Origin: JACCXE01 sp046594835
GTDB lineage: Bacteria > Actinomycetota > Acidimicrobiia > Acidimicrobiales > JACCXE01
Assembly (NCBI GenBank): GCA_046594835.1
Contig: JBKJQZ010000069.1
Location: 1-64,000 of the forward strand
Direction: 5' to 3'
DNA length: 64,000 nt
A model generated the notes under the pieces. It worked only from the letters and a program-made list of their open reading frames with translations. It had not been told where the DNA came from and did not search any database. Shown here in pieces: positions 41,511 through 50,743 of the stretch. The translations under genes were made by a program, and so were the position numbers. The stretch's first letter is position 1. The number at the start of each line of letters is the position of its first letter.

Positions 41511-42913
41511 CCACGCAACCGATCGCTCTGACGCCGCGGCTGCGCGACCGCACCGTCAACGCGGTCATCGACGACCGCCTCGGACGGGCGCTGGCCAACG
41601 CTGCGGACACGTTCGACGAACGCCGCGAGATCGCGTTTGCGGCGATGGCCGATCCCACGGCGACCAAGACCCTGGCGCGCTCGATCCGCGCCGACGTGCT
41701 CAGTCGACTCCCAACACTGCTCGAGGAGTTCGCCGACAAGGTGCTCGCGGCGGGCGGCCACGTCTGGTGGGCGCGCACGGCCGAAGACGCGCGCGCCTAC
41801 GTCCAGGAGATCGCGAAGCACCGCGGCGCAACGAAGATCGTCAAGGGCAAGTCCATGCTCTCGGAGGAGATCGAACTCAACGCCGCGCTCGAGGGCGACG
41901 GCATCGAGGTAACCGAGACCGACCTTGGCGAGTGGATCATCCAGGTCGCTAACGAGACGCCCAGCCACATCATCGTTCCGGCCATCCACCGCGACCGCGG
42001 CCAGATCCGCGACGCGCTCCAACGCGTCGCGACCGGCGACCTCACCGACGTGCCCGAGGACCTCGCCGCGTTCGCGCGCGACAAACTGCGCGCCAAGTTC
42101 CTCGACGCCGACATCGGCATCACGGGCGTGAACTTCGGCGTGGCGTCGACCGGTTCGATGGTGTTGGTCACCAACGAAGGCAACGGACGCCTCACCTCGA
42201 GCGTGCCACCGGTGCACATCGCGTTGATGGGCATGGAACGCGTGGTGGCCGATTGGGATCAGCTCGACGTGCTGCTGTCGCTGCTCCCGCGTTCGGCGAC
42301 CGGTCAAGCCGTGACCACCTACGTGTCCGCCATCACCGGGCCGCGCCACGACGGTGAACGCGACGGGCCCGACGAGTTCCACGTGGTCATCGTCGACAAC
42401 GGCCGCAGCCAGGTGGCCGGTTCCGAGTTTGCCGAGATGCTCAGCTGTATCCGTTGTGGCGCGTGCCTCAACGTGTGCCCCGTGTACCGCCAGGTCGGCG
42501 GTCATGCGTACGGGTGGGTGTACTCAGGGCCGATGGGCGCAGTCCTCACGCCGCTGTTCGCGCAGGAGGAGCACGCGACGGCGAACGAACTCGCCAACGC
42601 GTCGAGCCTCTGCGGAGCGTGCTGGGAGGTGTGCCCGGTCGGCATCCCGCTGCAGGACCTTCTGCTTGCGCAACGTCGTCGCAACGCGGAGGACGCCCGC
42701 CCAAGCGAGCAGGCCGCGTGGGCGGCGTGGGCCCAAACGTGGTCGCGCACCGGCACTTACTGGATGAGTCTGCGCGCCGGATCGGCCGCGCATCGCCTGC
42801 TCGGCCCGCGCCTGGCGCGTCTTCCCGGTGCGAAGAACTGGGCGACGGGTCGCACGCTGCCGGTCCCGGCCAAGGTGTCGTTTCGCGACGCGTGGCAACG
42901 AGGCGAACGGTGA
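41507..42913 (+). CDS. lutB: Lactate utilization protein B (iron-sulfur)
   Basis: The 468-residue LutB subunit: a LUD-type domain with KGKSMLSEEIELN and GVASTGSMVLVTNEGNGR, then a ferredoxin-like region with two cysteine clusters, SCIRCGACLNVCPVY and SSLCGACWEVCPVGIP, for two 4Fe-4S clusters, and a C-terminal tail. The ATG at 41507 overlaps the lutA stop; the frame can extend to 41417 but only within lutA. Together with LutA and LutC it oxidises L-lactate to pyruvate. Confidence 0.93.
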   Translation: MTTQPIALTPRLRDRTVNAVIDDRLGRALANAADTFDERREIAFAAMADPTATKTLARSIRADVLSRLPTLLEEFADKVLAAGGHVWWARTAEDARAYVQEIAKHRGATKIVKGKSMLSEEIELNAALEGDGIEVTETDLGEWIIQVANETPSHIIVPAIHRDRGQIRDALQRVATGDLTDVPEDLAAFARDKLRAKFLDADIGITGVNFGVASTGSMVLVTNEGNGRLTSSVPPVHIALMGMERVVADWDQLDVLLSLLPRSATGQAVTTYVSAITGPRHDGERDGPDEFHVVIVDNGRSQVAGSEFAEMLSCIRCGACLNVCPVYRQVGGHAYGWVYSGPMGAVLTPLFAQEEHATANELANASSLCGACWEVCPVGIPLQDLLLAQRRRNAEDARPSEQAAWAAWAQTWSRTGTYWMSLRAGSAAHRLLGPRLARLPGAKNWATGRTLPVPAKVSFRDAWQRGER

Positions 42914-43659
42914 CGCTGCACGCACGCGAGCACGGCAGCCGGGCCGACTTCCTCGCGTCGCTGCGGCGTGCCGTCGCCGTACCGCACGCGCACGAGACCC
43001 GACCGGTTTCGCCACTGCCGAGCCCGCTGCCACCAGTCACCTACGTCGCCACCGTCGAGGACGATCTCGTTGGCGCGTTCGCTGCGGGCCTGACCGCGCT
43101 CGGTGGCGTAGTCAGAGTCGTCGATTCCGTCGAAGCGCGCGCTCAGCTGGTTGGCGAGGCAATCGCTCTGGCCCGTCCGAAGGACGGGCGGCCCCTGCGG
43201 GTGGTACTCAGCGCCGAGCCCGAGTGTGCGGCGATCGCCGCCCTCCTGGCCGAGCGCGACGACGTCGATATCCTCGATTACGACAACCCTGCGACCGTCG
43301 CGACCGCCGATCTCGGCATCACCGGCGCTCGCGCCGCGGTGGCCCTCACTGGCTCGATCGTGGTCGACTCCACCCGGGCCGGCGGCCGCACCGTGTCGCT
43401 CCTGCCGCCGGTCCACCTCGCCCTTGTGGAGCTGGACGCGATCGTCGCAAACCCGGGTGATTTGTGGCGCTCCATGGCAGAACCGATGAGCGCAAACGTG
43501 GTGCAGATCACCGGACCCAGCCGCTCCGCCGACATCGAACTGATCATCACGCTGGGCGTCCATGGCCCGCGTGCGCTCGTGGTGGGCGTTTTGCGCGAGT
43601 TCCCTGAGGGCCAATCCGAGGACGGGCCCGAAGCTCCGAGCAAGAAAGCTGAGCCTTGA
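42910..43659 (+). CDS. lutC: Lactate utilization protein C (LUD domain)
   Basis: The 249-residue LutC subunit, a single LUD domain: DLGITGARAAVALTGSIVVDSTRAGGRTVSLLPPVHLALVELDAIV is the family core. GTG at 42910 overlaps the lutB stop (GTGA), completing the tightly coupled lutABC run. The C-terminal tail (GQSEDGPEAPSKKAEP) is polar. The longer frame starting at 42454 lies within lutB and is not used. Confidence 0.9.
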   Translation: MTLHAREHGSRADFLASLRRAVAVPHAHETRPVSPLPSPLPPVTYVATVEDDLVGAFAAGLTALGGVVRVVDSVEARAQLVGEAIALARPKDGRPLRVVLSAEPECAAIAALLAERDDVDILDYDNPATVATADLGITGARAAVALTGSIVVDSTRAGGRTVSLLPPVHLALVELDAIVANPGDLWRSMAEPMSANVVQITGPSRSADIELIITLGVHGPRALVVGVLREFPEGQSEDGPEAPSKKAEP

Positions 43660-43718
43660 GCGTTACCCTTCGTTGGGGCACACCGCAGCGCAGTTCACAG
43701 AAGTACCGAAGGAGCACC

Positions 43719-45563
43719 GTGCGAAAGATCCTGGCCGTCCTTGTGACGGGTCTCACTCTCTTGGCTGTCGACCTCGTGTGGGCGCAATCTGCCCACGCCG
43801 CGGAACTCGTGCAGCCCACCACGCAAGGTGAGGCGATCATCGGCTTTCAGCGCGGCTTCCTCCCGGTGGTGGCGGTTGATCAGTTGCTCGGCAACGTATT
43901 GCCGGTTACTCGCGTGTCGACCAAGGGCTCGTTCCTGACGGTCCGCGCGCCCGACCTTGCGATCGTCAAGCAGGTAATCGCCGCGATGCCCGGTGTCTCC
44001 TACGTTGAGGACAACGCGGCGTTGCACACGTTGGCGACGCCGAACGACGCCCGTTACGGGTCCCAGTACGGGCCCGCAATGATGGGCTTTCCTGCGGCGT
44101 GGGACTCGAGCGCGGGCTACGGCTCCGCGAACGTCACTGTCGCGCTGATCGACTCGGGCATCCTGCGGACCCACGAAGATTTCGTCGGTGGTCGCGTGCT
44201 GCAGGGCCACGACTACGTGAGCAACGACGCCGATCCCGACGACAGCTGCGGCCACGGCACGCACACGTCGGGCATTGTTGGCGCGAGTACGAACAACACG
44301 GTCGGTGTGGCCGGGATGAGCCAGGCCAAGATCCTGCCGCTCAAGGCACTTGCCAAGTCCACGAGTCTGTTGTCGAGCGGCTGCTCGGGCAGCACCGCCG
44401 GTATTGCCCAGGCGATCATGGACGCGGCCGATCAGGGCGCACGCGTGATCTCGATGAGCATCGGTGGTGGCTCGTCCTCGTCGATGGCTAACGCGGTCAA
44501 CTACGCGGCTGGCAAGGGCGTGATTCTCGTGGCCGCGGCCGGCAACGACGGCGGCGCGAACAGCATCGATTATCCGGGCGCGTATCCGAACGTGATTGCG
44601 GTCGGTGCGCTCGACTCCAACAAGGCTCGTGCGTCGTACTCCGACGGCGGCCCGCAGCTCGACATCATGGCGCCGGGCTCTGGGGTTATCTCCACCTATA
44701 CCGGTAGCAACAACACCACTTACGCGAGCCTGAGCGGTACGTCGATGGCGACGCCGCACGTGGCGGGCGCCATTGCCCTAGCGCTCAGCTGCGCACCGAC
44801 TGCGACGGCGTCGCAGGTGACCAACGCGCTGTTCTCCACCGCCGACGACCTCGGCGCCGCCGGCTACGACCAGGCGTACGGCAACGGCCTCGCTCGCGCC
44901 GACAAGCTCGTCGCCGCGCTGTGCCCGAGTGGCCCGCCGCCCCCCAACCAGGCGCCGACCGCCGCCTTCACGGCAACGGCCGCAGGCTCCAACGGCGTCG
45001 CGGTGAACGGTTCGACCTCGTCGGACCCTGACAACGATCCGCTTACCTACAGCTGGAGCTTTGGCGACGGCGGCACTGCGACCGGTGCGACCGCGACCCA
45101 CACCTACGCGGCGGCCGGGGCCAAGACGATCTCGCTCACGGTGAGCGATGGGCGTGGTGGCTCCAACACGTCGTCGCAAAGCTTCACTGCGGTCGAGATC
45201 ACCGACCCCGACCCGTCAACCCCGACGGTGAAGAGCGGGCAAGTCACCTCGCTCGCGATCGGCTCGACGACGCCCGAACGATTCGTGAAGATTCTCGTAC
45301 CGTCGGGCACGACCCAGATCAAGGCCGTCACCACCGGTCCGGCCTGCGGCTTCTTCTCCTGCTCGCTCGACGCCGATCTCTACACGCGTTCGAACGTAAA
45401 GCCGACCGACTCGCTGTACAACTGCCGGTCCCAAGCGCGTGGCAACGCTGAGAACTGCACCACCGCGAACCCGTACCCGAGCTACTGGTATATCCGGGTC
45501 AAGCGGTACTCCGGTACCGGCACCATCAGTCTGACCGTGACCCTTGCCCCGGTGCCGACCTGA
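43719..45563 (+). CDS. Secreted subtilisin-like serine protease with PKD and C-terminal PPC-like domain
   Basis: A 614-residue exported S8 protease. A signal peptide (MRKILAVLVTGLTLLAVDLVWAQSAHA) is followed by a propeptide-like inhibitor region. The catalytic triad is D145 in LIDSGI, H179 in GHGTHTSGI and S342 in GTSMATPHVAG. After the protease comes a PKD repeat (about residues 415-495, PLTYSWSFGDGGTATG) and a C-terminal PPC-like pre-peptidase domain with cysteines. The GTG at 43719 has AAGGAG four bases upstream. It is likely an extracellular nutrient protease; self-processing of the propeptide is family knowledge. Confidence 0.93.
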   Translation: MRKILAVLVTGLTLLAVDLVWAQSAHAAELVQPTTQGEAIIGFQRGFLPVVAVDQLLGNVLPVTRVSTKGSFLTVRAPDLAIVKQVIAAMPGVSYVEDNAALHTLATPNDARYGSQYGPAMMGFPAAWDSSAGYGSANVTVALIDSGILRTHEDFVGGRVLQGHDYVSNDADPDDSCGHGTHTSGIVGASTNNTVGVAGMSQAKILPLKALAKSTSLLSSGCSGSTAGIAQAIMDAADQGARVISMSIGGGSSSSMANAVNYAAGKGVILVAAAGNDGGANSIDYPGAYPNVIAVGALDSNKARASYSDGGPQLDIMAPGSGVISTYTGSNNTTYASLSGTSMATPHVAGAIALALSCAPTATASQVTNALFSTADDLGAAGYDQAYGNGLARADKLVAALCPSGPPPPNQAPTAAFTATAAGSNGVAVNGSTSSDPDNDPLTYSWSFGDGGTATGATATHTYAAAGAKTISLTVSDGRGGSNTSSQSFTAVEITDPDPSTPTVKSGQVTSLAIGSTTPERFVKILVPSGTTQIKAVTTGPACGFFSCSLDADLYTRSNVKPTDSLYNCRSQARGNAENCTTANPYPSYWYIRVKRYSGTGTISLTVTLAPVPT

Positions 45564-45574
45564 GCGATTTCAAC

Positions 45575-46651
45575 GTGACCGAGATGCTCGAGCAACTCGA
45601 GCATCTCGTCACAACCGAGTCACCGTCGTCTGACCGCGACGCGTGTGCCCGCTGTGCCGACGCGGTGACCGAACTCGCCGCCCCGGTGCTTGGCGCGCCG
45701 GAGCGCATCGAGATCGACGGCGTGACGCACCTGCGTTGGCAGTTCGGCGCGCCTACCCGCGTCGTGTTGATCGGCCACTTCGACACGGTGTGGCCGATAG
45801 GCACCATCAACGATCTTCCGTTCTCGATCGCCGACGGCTTGGCGTGGGGCCCCGGCTGCTTCGACATGAAGGCGGGCATTGTGCAGGCCGTGCACGCGCT
45901 CGGCTCGCTGCCAGCGCTCGAGGGGGTGACGCTGTTGCTTACGAGCGACGAGGAGACGGGCTCGCAGAGTTCGCGTGGCTTGGTGGAGTACACGGCGCGT
46001 GGCGCGCAGGCGGCGTTGGTACTTGAGCCCTCGGTCGACGGCGCGGTGAAGATCGCGCGCAAGGGCGTGGGCATGTACCGCCTCGAAGTGCAGGGGCGAT
46101 CCGCCCATGCCGGCCTCGAGCCCGAGAACGGCGCCAACGCGTTACTCGCGCTGGCTGCTGCGCTCGGGCAGGTGGCGGTGCTCGGCGATGCGTCGGTGGG
46201 CACAACGGTCACGCCTACCACTGCGCAGGCCGGCACGGCCCGAAACGTCGTCCCCGACACGGCGGTGTGCGAGATCGACGTGCGCGCAGAGTCGATCTCG
46301 GAAATGGGACGCGTCGACGTAGGGCTGCGCAACCTTGTACCGAGCGTCGCCGACACGTCGTTCAACTTCGTCGGCGGCATCAACCGTCCGCCGATGGAGG
46401 CGTCGGCCTCGGCCGAGCTCTTTGCGCGTGCCCAGAAGGTCGCGGCGAACCTCGGCCTAGGTGAACTACGCGGTCAGGCCGTTGGCGGCGGCAGCGACGG
46501 CAACTTCACCGCGGGCATGGGCATCCCAACACTCGACGGCTTGGGTGCGGTGGGCGACGGCGCGCACGCGCGTCATGAACACGTGGTGATTGCTGAAATT
46601 CCCAAGCGCACGGCCTTGTTGGCCGCGCTCGTCGCCGACCTACTTAGGTAA
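45575..46651 (+). CDS. M20-family peptidase (carboxypeptidase G2/ArgE-like)
   Basis: A 358-residue zinc peptidase. Motifs are IGHFDTVWP (metal aspartate), GPGCFDMKAGI, LTSDEETGS (catalytic Glu-Glu), and a dimerisation domain with KGVGMYRLEVQGRSAHAG. Family members remove glutamate from folates or act on N-acyl amino acids. The start is GTG at 45575, 11 bp after the subtilase, so both may be one transcript, suggesting a peptide-use role. Its stop overlaps the convergent SCO6745 gene by 8 bases. Confidence 0.9.
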   Translation: MTEMLEQLEHLVTTESPSSDRDACARCADAVTELAAPVLGAPERIEIDGVTHLRWQFGAPTRVVLIGHFDTVWPIGTINDLPFSIADGLAWGPGCFDMKAGIVQAVHALGSLPALEGVTLLLTSDEETGSQSSRGLVEYTARGAQAALVLEPSVDGAVKIARKGVGMYRLEVQGRSAHAGLEPENGANALLALAAALGQVAVLGDASVGTTVTPTTAQAGTARNVVPDTAVCEIDVRAESISEMGRVDVGLRNLVPSVADTSFNFVGGINRPPMEASASAELFARAQKVAANLGLGELRGQAVGGGSDGNFTAGMGIPTLDGLGAVGDGAHARHEHVVIAEIPKRTALLAALVADLLR

Positions 46652-47522
46652 GTTCGTCGGCGAAGATCGGCGTTACGGCGGGAACGACGCCCGACGCCAT
46701 CACGGCTTGGGCCACCGGTAATGCGGCTTCGGCGATCGCGGCTGCGGCGTCGACACCGATCGCGAGAACCGGGAAGCTCGCGAGCTCGTCGGTGCGCCGC
46801 TCGATGTTTGCGAGACCACCGCGGCCCTTGTCGTTGGCTTGGCCCTCGACGCCGAGCCACCCGCGCGATGCGAGCGATGCGACCGCGGTGTCCCAGTCGT
46901 CGTCAGACCACTGGCGTGAGGTTTGCAGCACCTCACGCGGCACGTTCGCGTACACCGACTGCAACACCAATGACTCGCACGGCGAGACGCCGGCGTCGAC
47001 CAGCGCGGCGATGTGGCCGTCGCCGCGGTGTTCACGAATCAGCGTCGCGGCCCACCACGCTTGGAGCGCCGGGCCTTCTTCGGGCCACGGCAGTTCGGCG
47101 TGCGCGGCGAACAAGGGGCGACCGCCGAGTTCGAGGCACGCGGCGTCGGCCATGGTGCGAGCAAGAGGTGCGAGCGTGGCGAGGAGTTCGAGGTCGAGTG
47201 GCACCGCGCTCATGAGCGCATTGACCATGCCGTCGATGCGCGCGTGCGTCAACGCAGCGGGCGTCGTGATCTTCCAGCAGGCGGGCACCGCACGCGCGAC
47301 GCGACGGGGATGAAAGTTGTAGAAGGTTGCGGTGACGAGGTTCGCCCCGACTGCACCCATCGGTGCGGCGCGTCCGGCGAAATAGCCCATCCAGAAGCCC
47401 TTCATGCCGACGGCTTCGAACGCGACCTGACTTTCCTTGGCGAAGTACGTGATCGCGTGGAACGGCTCGAGGCGTCGCCAGATGTGGCGGGCCAGCAGTG
47501 CAACCTCACCCTCGGCCTCCAT
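46644..47522 (-). CDS. SCO6745-family protein, hypothetical
   Basis: A 292-residue protein of an actinobacterial family (SCO6745 type): HIWRRLEPFHAITYFAKESQVAFEAVGMKGFWMGYFAGRAAPMGAVG and the following NLVTATFYNFHPRRVARAVPACW are its hallmark. Its biochemistry is unknown; no nucleotide or metal motif is seen. The ATG at 47522 is one base from the stop of the SDR gene upstream, so they form an operon. The larger frame to 47552 includes a poor leader. Family recognition is from sequence pattern. Confidence 0.75.
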   Translation of the reverse strand: MEAEGEVALLARHIWRRLEPFHAITYFAKESQVAFEAVGMKGFWMGYFAGRAAPMGAVGANLVTATFYNFHPRRVARAVPACWKITTPAALTHARIDGMVNALMSAVPLDLELLATLAPLARTMADAACLELGGRPLFAAHAELPWPEEGPALQAWWAATLIREHRGDGHIAALVDAGVSPCESLVLQSVYANVPREVLQTSRQWSDDDWDTAVASLASRGWLGVEGQANDKGRGGLANIERRTDELASFPVLAIGVDAAAAIAEAALPVAQAVMASGVVPAVTPIFADELT

Positions 47523-47523
47523 G

Positions 47524-48339
47524 TCAGCCCCCGAGCAACATCGCGCGCACACCGTCGGCGCCGATCGACTGCTCCATCACACTGTGCATGTCGGGGCCGC
47601 GACGAAGCGTGTGGCCGCCGTCGACGGAAAGGATCTGACCGGTCGTCCACGAGGACTCGGGGCCCGCGAGGTAGCGGACTGCCTCGGCGATGTCCGCGGG
47701 CGTGCCGTTGCGACCGAGGGGCATCTGGTCGATGTAGTCGGCCTGGATGTATTCGTTGGTGGTGAGCATCGTCGAGAGGTCCGTAGGTACGAGGCCGGGA
47801 CGAATCGCGTTCACGCGCACGTTCACCATGCCGAGCTCGTCGGCGGTGTTTTTCACCAACATCTCCACCGCGGCCTTGGACACGCAATACGGGCCCATGT
47901 AGCGGTGCGTGAGCGCGCCGGCGATCGACGAAATCGCGACCATGGCGCCGCCTCCGCTCTTCGCGATCGCGGCACCCGCGTGCTTGAAGGTGAGGAAGAC
48001 GCCGGTGAGGTTTGTTGCGAGCACTGCGTTCCACGCCTCGAGCTCGGTGGTGGTGATCGGACCGAACGAACCACTGCCCGCGTTGGCGACCGTAATATGG
48101 AGGCCGTTGCCCTCCGCCGCGTGCCCAACCGCGGCGCGCACTGAATCCTCGTCGCGTACGTCGCACGTGATGTAGCGCGCGTTGCCCGGCAGCGTCTCGG
48201 CCGCGAGCTTCAGTTTGTCTTCGGTGCGTCCGCAGATCGTGACGACGCAACCATCTGCTGCGAGTCGGTGCGCGGCGGCAAGGCCGAGGCCCGAGCCCCC
48301 GCCGGTTACCAGTGCCTGCATGCCATCGAGTGCGCCCAT
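47524..48339 (-). CDS. Short-chain dehydrogenase/reductase
   Basis: A 271-residue SDR with the cofactor glycine motif TGGGSGLG (residues 12-19), the NAG motif (VANAGSGSFG) and the catalytic S138 (or S137), Y151 and K155 in YCVSK. It should reduce or oxidise a small hydroxy or keto compound with NAD(P). Its start overlaps the stop of the DUF2207 gene by one base (TAATG), so four minus-strand genes LemA-DUF2207-SDR-SCO6745 form one likely operon. Substrate unknown. Confidence 0.9.
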   Translation of the reverse strand: MGALDGMQALVTGGGSGLGLAAAHRLAADGCVVTICGRTEDKLKLAAETLPGNARYITCDVRDEDSVRAAVGHAAEGNGLHITVANAGSGSFGPITTTELEAWNAVLATNLTGVFLTFKHAGAAIAKSGGGAMVAISSIAGALTHRYMGPYCVSKAAVEMLVKNTADELGMVNVRVNAIRPGLVPTDLSTMLTTNEYIQADYIDQMPLGRNGTPADIAEAVRYLAGPESSWTTGQILSVDGGHTLRRGPDMHSVMEQSIGADGVRAMLLGG

Positions 48340-50171
48340 TACCAGCCTCCTCCTCCGCCACCACCGCCGCCGCCACCGGAGAAGCCGCCGCCTCCAGAGA
48401 AGCCGCTACCCCCAGACGCGCCGGGTGTGGAGACGATTGTTCCTGACGTTTGCACGGTGAAGCTCGACATCGATCCCGCGAAACTGCCGAACGCGAACGC
48501 GTTCCAGGTTCCGTACGGGTGGTACCAGCCCATGCCCGGGGGTGCGGCGTCGCCGCCGTAGATGCCTTCAAACGCTTTCGCCCAGCGATCGGTCTCGCCG
48601 AAGACGATCGCGTACGGCAGGTACTTGGCGAAAATGTTCTCTTCCTCGGCGAACTTCATGCGGTCTGCCTCGGCCGTCGCGATGTACTGCTTGAAGCCCA
48701 GCACCGTGTTGAGCGCAGCGCTGCCCTTCGCTGTACGCGCCGGCATCCAATGGTGCGCGACGAGCAGCGTGAGCGCGGCCAGCACCAGCGGCACCCCGAG
48801 CAGGGCGGCGTGGGTGTCGATGGCCAGGCCAACCGTGACCGCAGTTGCGACGATGAGGGCTAAGACGCCAAGGACGAGGTACTTCGCGCGCGTGTTCTGC
48901 GGTTGCTGCGTGTACCAACCCTGCTTGACGCAATCGACGTAGAGGCTGTCCTGCACCTTCTTGAGGTCGGATGCGAACTTGTTCTTCAGCTCCGACAGGT
49001 GCACTTCATCGCGGCCGTCGAACAGCGCGTCGAACAGAATCGATTCGAAGGGCAGGAACGTGTCGTCGGCCGGCTTCACCTTGGTCATCTTCCAGTCAGC
49101 CTTCGAGAACAAGCCGCCCTTCTCCACCTCTTCCAGGGTGAGGAAGCCGCGCACACCGAGGTCGATCATGGTGGCGGTCACGTCGATCGGGTCGGCCGAT
49201 TCGTCGATGAGCACGCCCACCTGCGCCGGACGCGCGTCGTCCGGCGGTCGGAACTGCACCGGGCCACCCTTGCGGTCGAGCAGCGGGCGAGGTGCCTCCG
49301 CTCCCGTTCCCGAAACGGCGCGACGGTCGCGGCCCTTGCGAAAAATGAGGCGGCCGACGAGTCCGGCGGCAACGAGCAAGATCGCAAGCGACCCACCACC
49401 CGTCGCCGGAGTGATGGCGAAGGCGCGCTGGAAGCTCCACTTCTCGTCGAGGATCGGGGCGATGCCCGCAGGCGCGATGACGCCCTTGTCGATGGCCACC
49501 GCGATGGTGACGCCGCTGGCGGGAGGCAGCAGGCCCTGGTGGAACGTGGCCTCGGTCTTGGACAGGCGCTGCGCAGAATCGCAGGTGAGGTTCGACTGGT
49601 AGCCGCCGGTGAAGCAGCGCACCTCGCTGATGCCGTCAGGGGCGTGCACGGCGATGTCGGTGCTGTCGATGGGGATCTGCCAACCCAGACCAACGACGTT
49701 CCAATACAACTCGTCGTGATCGTCGAACCCGTTCAGCGCACCGACCAACGTGTAGCTGATCGTGTAGGTGTGCTCGCCAGTTTCAGTTACATCGCCGTCG
49801 CCGATCTTGAGCGTCTTCTCGCGGCCCTCGTCGGTGATCTCGGTGGAAGCCGACGCGCCCGTCGCGCGCACGTGGATGTTGCGCATTTTGTAGACGCGCT
49901 CGTATTTCGCGTCGTAGTCGAAGCGGACTTGGAAGTTACGGAAGATGCCGTGATGCGGTTCATTGGCGAAGTCGACGTCGATCGTCTCGACGACCTTGAC
50001 CTGACCGTTGGGCTGGATCGCCATGTCGATGGTCTGATGGTCGATGTGGAAGCCGGGGCTCTGGTCTGTCTGGGCGCCGACGGACGGCGCGCCAATCAGC
50101 AGCGCGACACCGACGAGAGCGACGCCCGCGCCGAGGCTTCTAAAACTGCGCACTTGGCGCCACCTTTGCAT
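48339..50171 (-). CDS. DUF2207 membrane protein with Gly-rich C-terminal tail
   Basis: A 610-residue protein with a signal peptide (SLGAGVALVGVALLIGAPSVGA), an extracytoplasmic beta-rich DUF2207 domain (HIDHQTIDMAIQPNGQVKVVETIDVDF), helices near residues 255-275 and 420-460, and a glycine run at the end (FSGGGGFSGGGGGGGG). DUF2207 proteins commonly sit beside LemA, as here; together they are envelope-associated, with unknown role. The ATG at 50171 overlaps the LemA gene by 32 bases; GTG at 50153 is an alternative. Confidence 0.85.
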   Translation of the reverse strand: MQRWRQVRSFRSLGAGVALVGVALLIGAPSVGAQTDQSPGFHIDHQTIDMAIQPNGQVKVVETIDVDFANEPHHGIFRNFQVRFDYDAKYERVYKMRNIHVRATGASASTEITDEGREKTLKIGDGDVTETGEHTYTISYTLVGALNGFDDHDELYWNVVGLGWQIPIDSTDIAVHAPDGISEVRCFTGGYQSNLTCDSAQRLSKTEATFHQGLLPPASGVTIAVAIDKGVIAPAGIAPILDEKWSFQRAFAITPATGGGSLAILLVAAGLVGRLIFRKGRDRRAVSGTGAEAPRPLLDRKGGPVQFRPPDDARPAQVGVLIDESADPIDVTATMIDLGVRGFLTLEEVEKGGLFSKADWKMTKVKPADDTFLPFESILFDALFDGRDEVHLSELKNKFASDLKKVQDSLYVDCVKQGWYTQQPQNTRAKYLVLGVLALIVATAVTVGLAIDTHAALLGVPLVLAALTLLVAHHWMPARTAKGSAALNTVLGFKQYIATAEADRMKFAEEENIFAKYLPYAIVFGETDRWAKAFEGIYGGDAAPPGMGWYHPYGTWNAFAFGSFAGSMSSFTVQTSGTIVSTPGASGGSGFSGGGGFSGGGGGGGGGGGW

Positions 50172-50682
50172 CGAGATCGGCTTGGAAATACTCGGCGGTC
50201 CGGAAGCCGAGTGGCTTGGCCAGCACCACGTTCGGGAACTGTTCCTGCGCGGTGTTGTAGTTGCGTACGGTGCCGTTGTAATAGCGGCGAGCGAAGGAGA
50301 TGTCTTCTTCGAGAGTGGCCAACTCCGTCTGCAGCTGCAGAAAGTTCGTGTTGGCCTTGAGGTCCGGATAGTCCTCGGCGACCGCGAGCAGCGAGCCGAC
50401 GGCCTGGCTCACTTTCTCTTCGGCGGCCCCGGCCTGCGCTGCGCCACGCGCGTTCGTGCGCGCCGCAACAACCTGCTCAAGCGTCTGCTGCTCGTGCAGT
50501 TGGTAGCCCTTGACCGTCTCAACGAGGTTCGGCACGAGATCGGCCCGGCGGGTGAGTTGCACGTCGATACCTGACCATGCGTCGGCGACCTGGTTGCGCT
50601 GTTTGACCAGCTTGTTGAACGTGACCACGGCAAAAACTGCCAGCACCACAACGAGAACTACGGCAACCCCGACTCCCAACAT
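50140..50682 (-). CDS. lemA: LemA family protein
   Basis: A 180-residue LemA protein with a short N-terminal membrane anchor (MLGVGVAVVLVVVLAVFAVVTF) and the family helical hallmark: NKLVKQRNQVADAWSGIDVQLTRRADLVPNLVETVKGY, then ARTNA, and the conserved RRYYNGTVRNYNTAQEQFPNVVLA. The exact role of LemA is unsettled; it acts at the cell envelope with DUF2207 partners. ATG at 50682 begins the anchor; the longer frame reaches 51165 but has no rationale. Confidence 0.92.
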   Translation of the reverse strand: MLGVGVAVVLVVVLAVFAVVTFNKLVKQRNQVADAWSGIDVQLTRRADLVPNLVETVKGYQLHEQQTLEQVVAARTNARGAAQAGAAEEKVSQAVGSLLAVAEDYPDLKANTNFLQLQTELATLEEDISFARRYYNGTVRNYNTAQEQFPNVVLAKPLGFRTAEYFQADLDAKVAPSAQF

Positions 50683-50743
50683 GCGGTCGACGCTAGTGGG
50701 GGCGCCGTGTCTGATCGCGCTCGCCGCAGGGTATGCCACCGCC

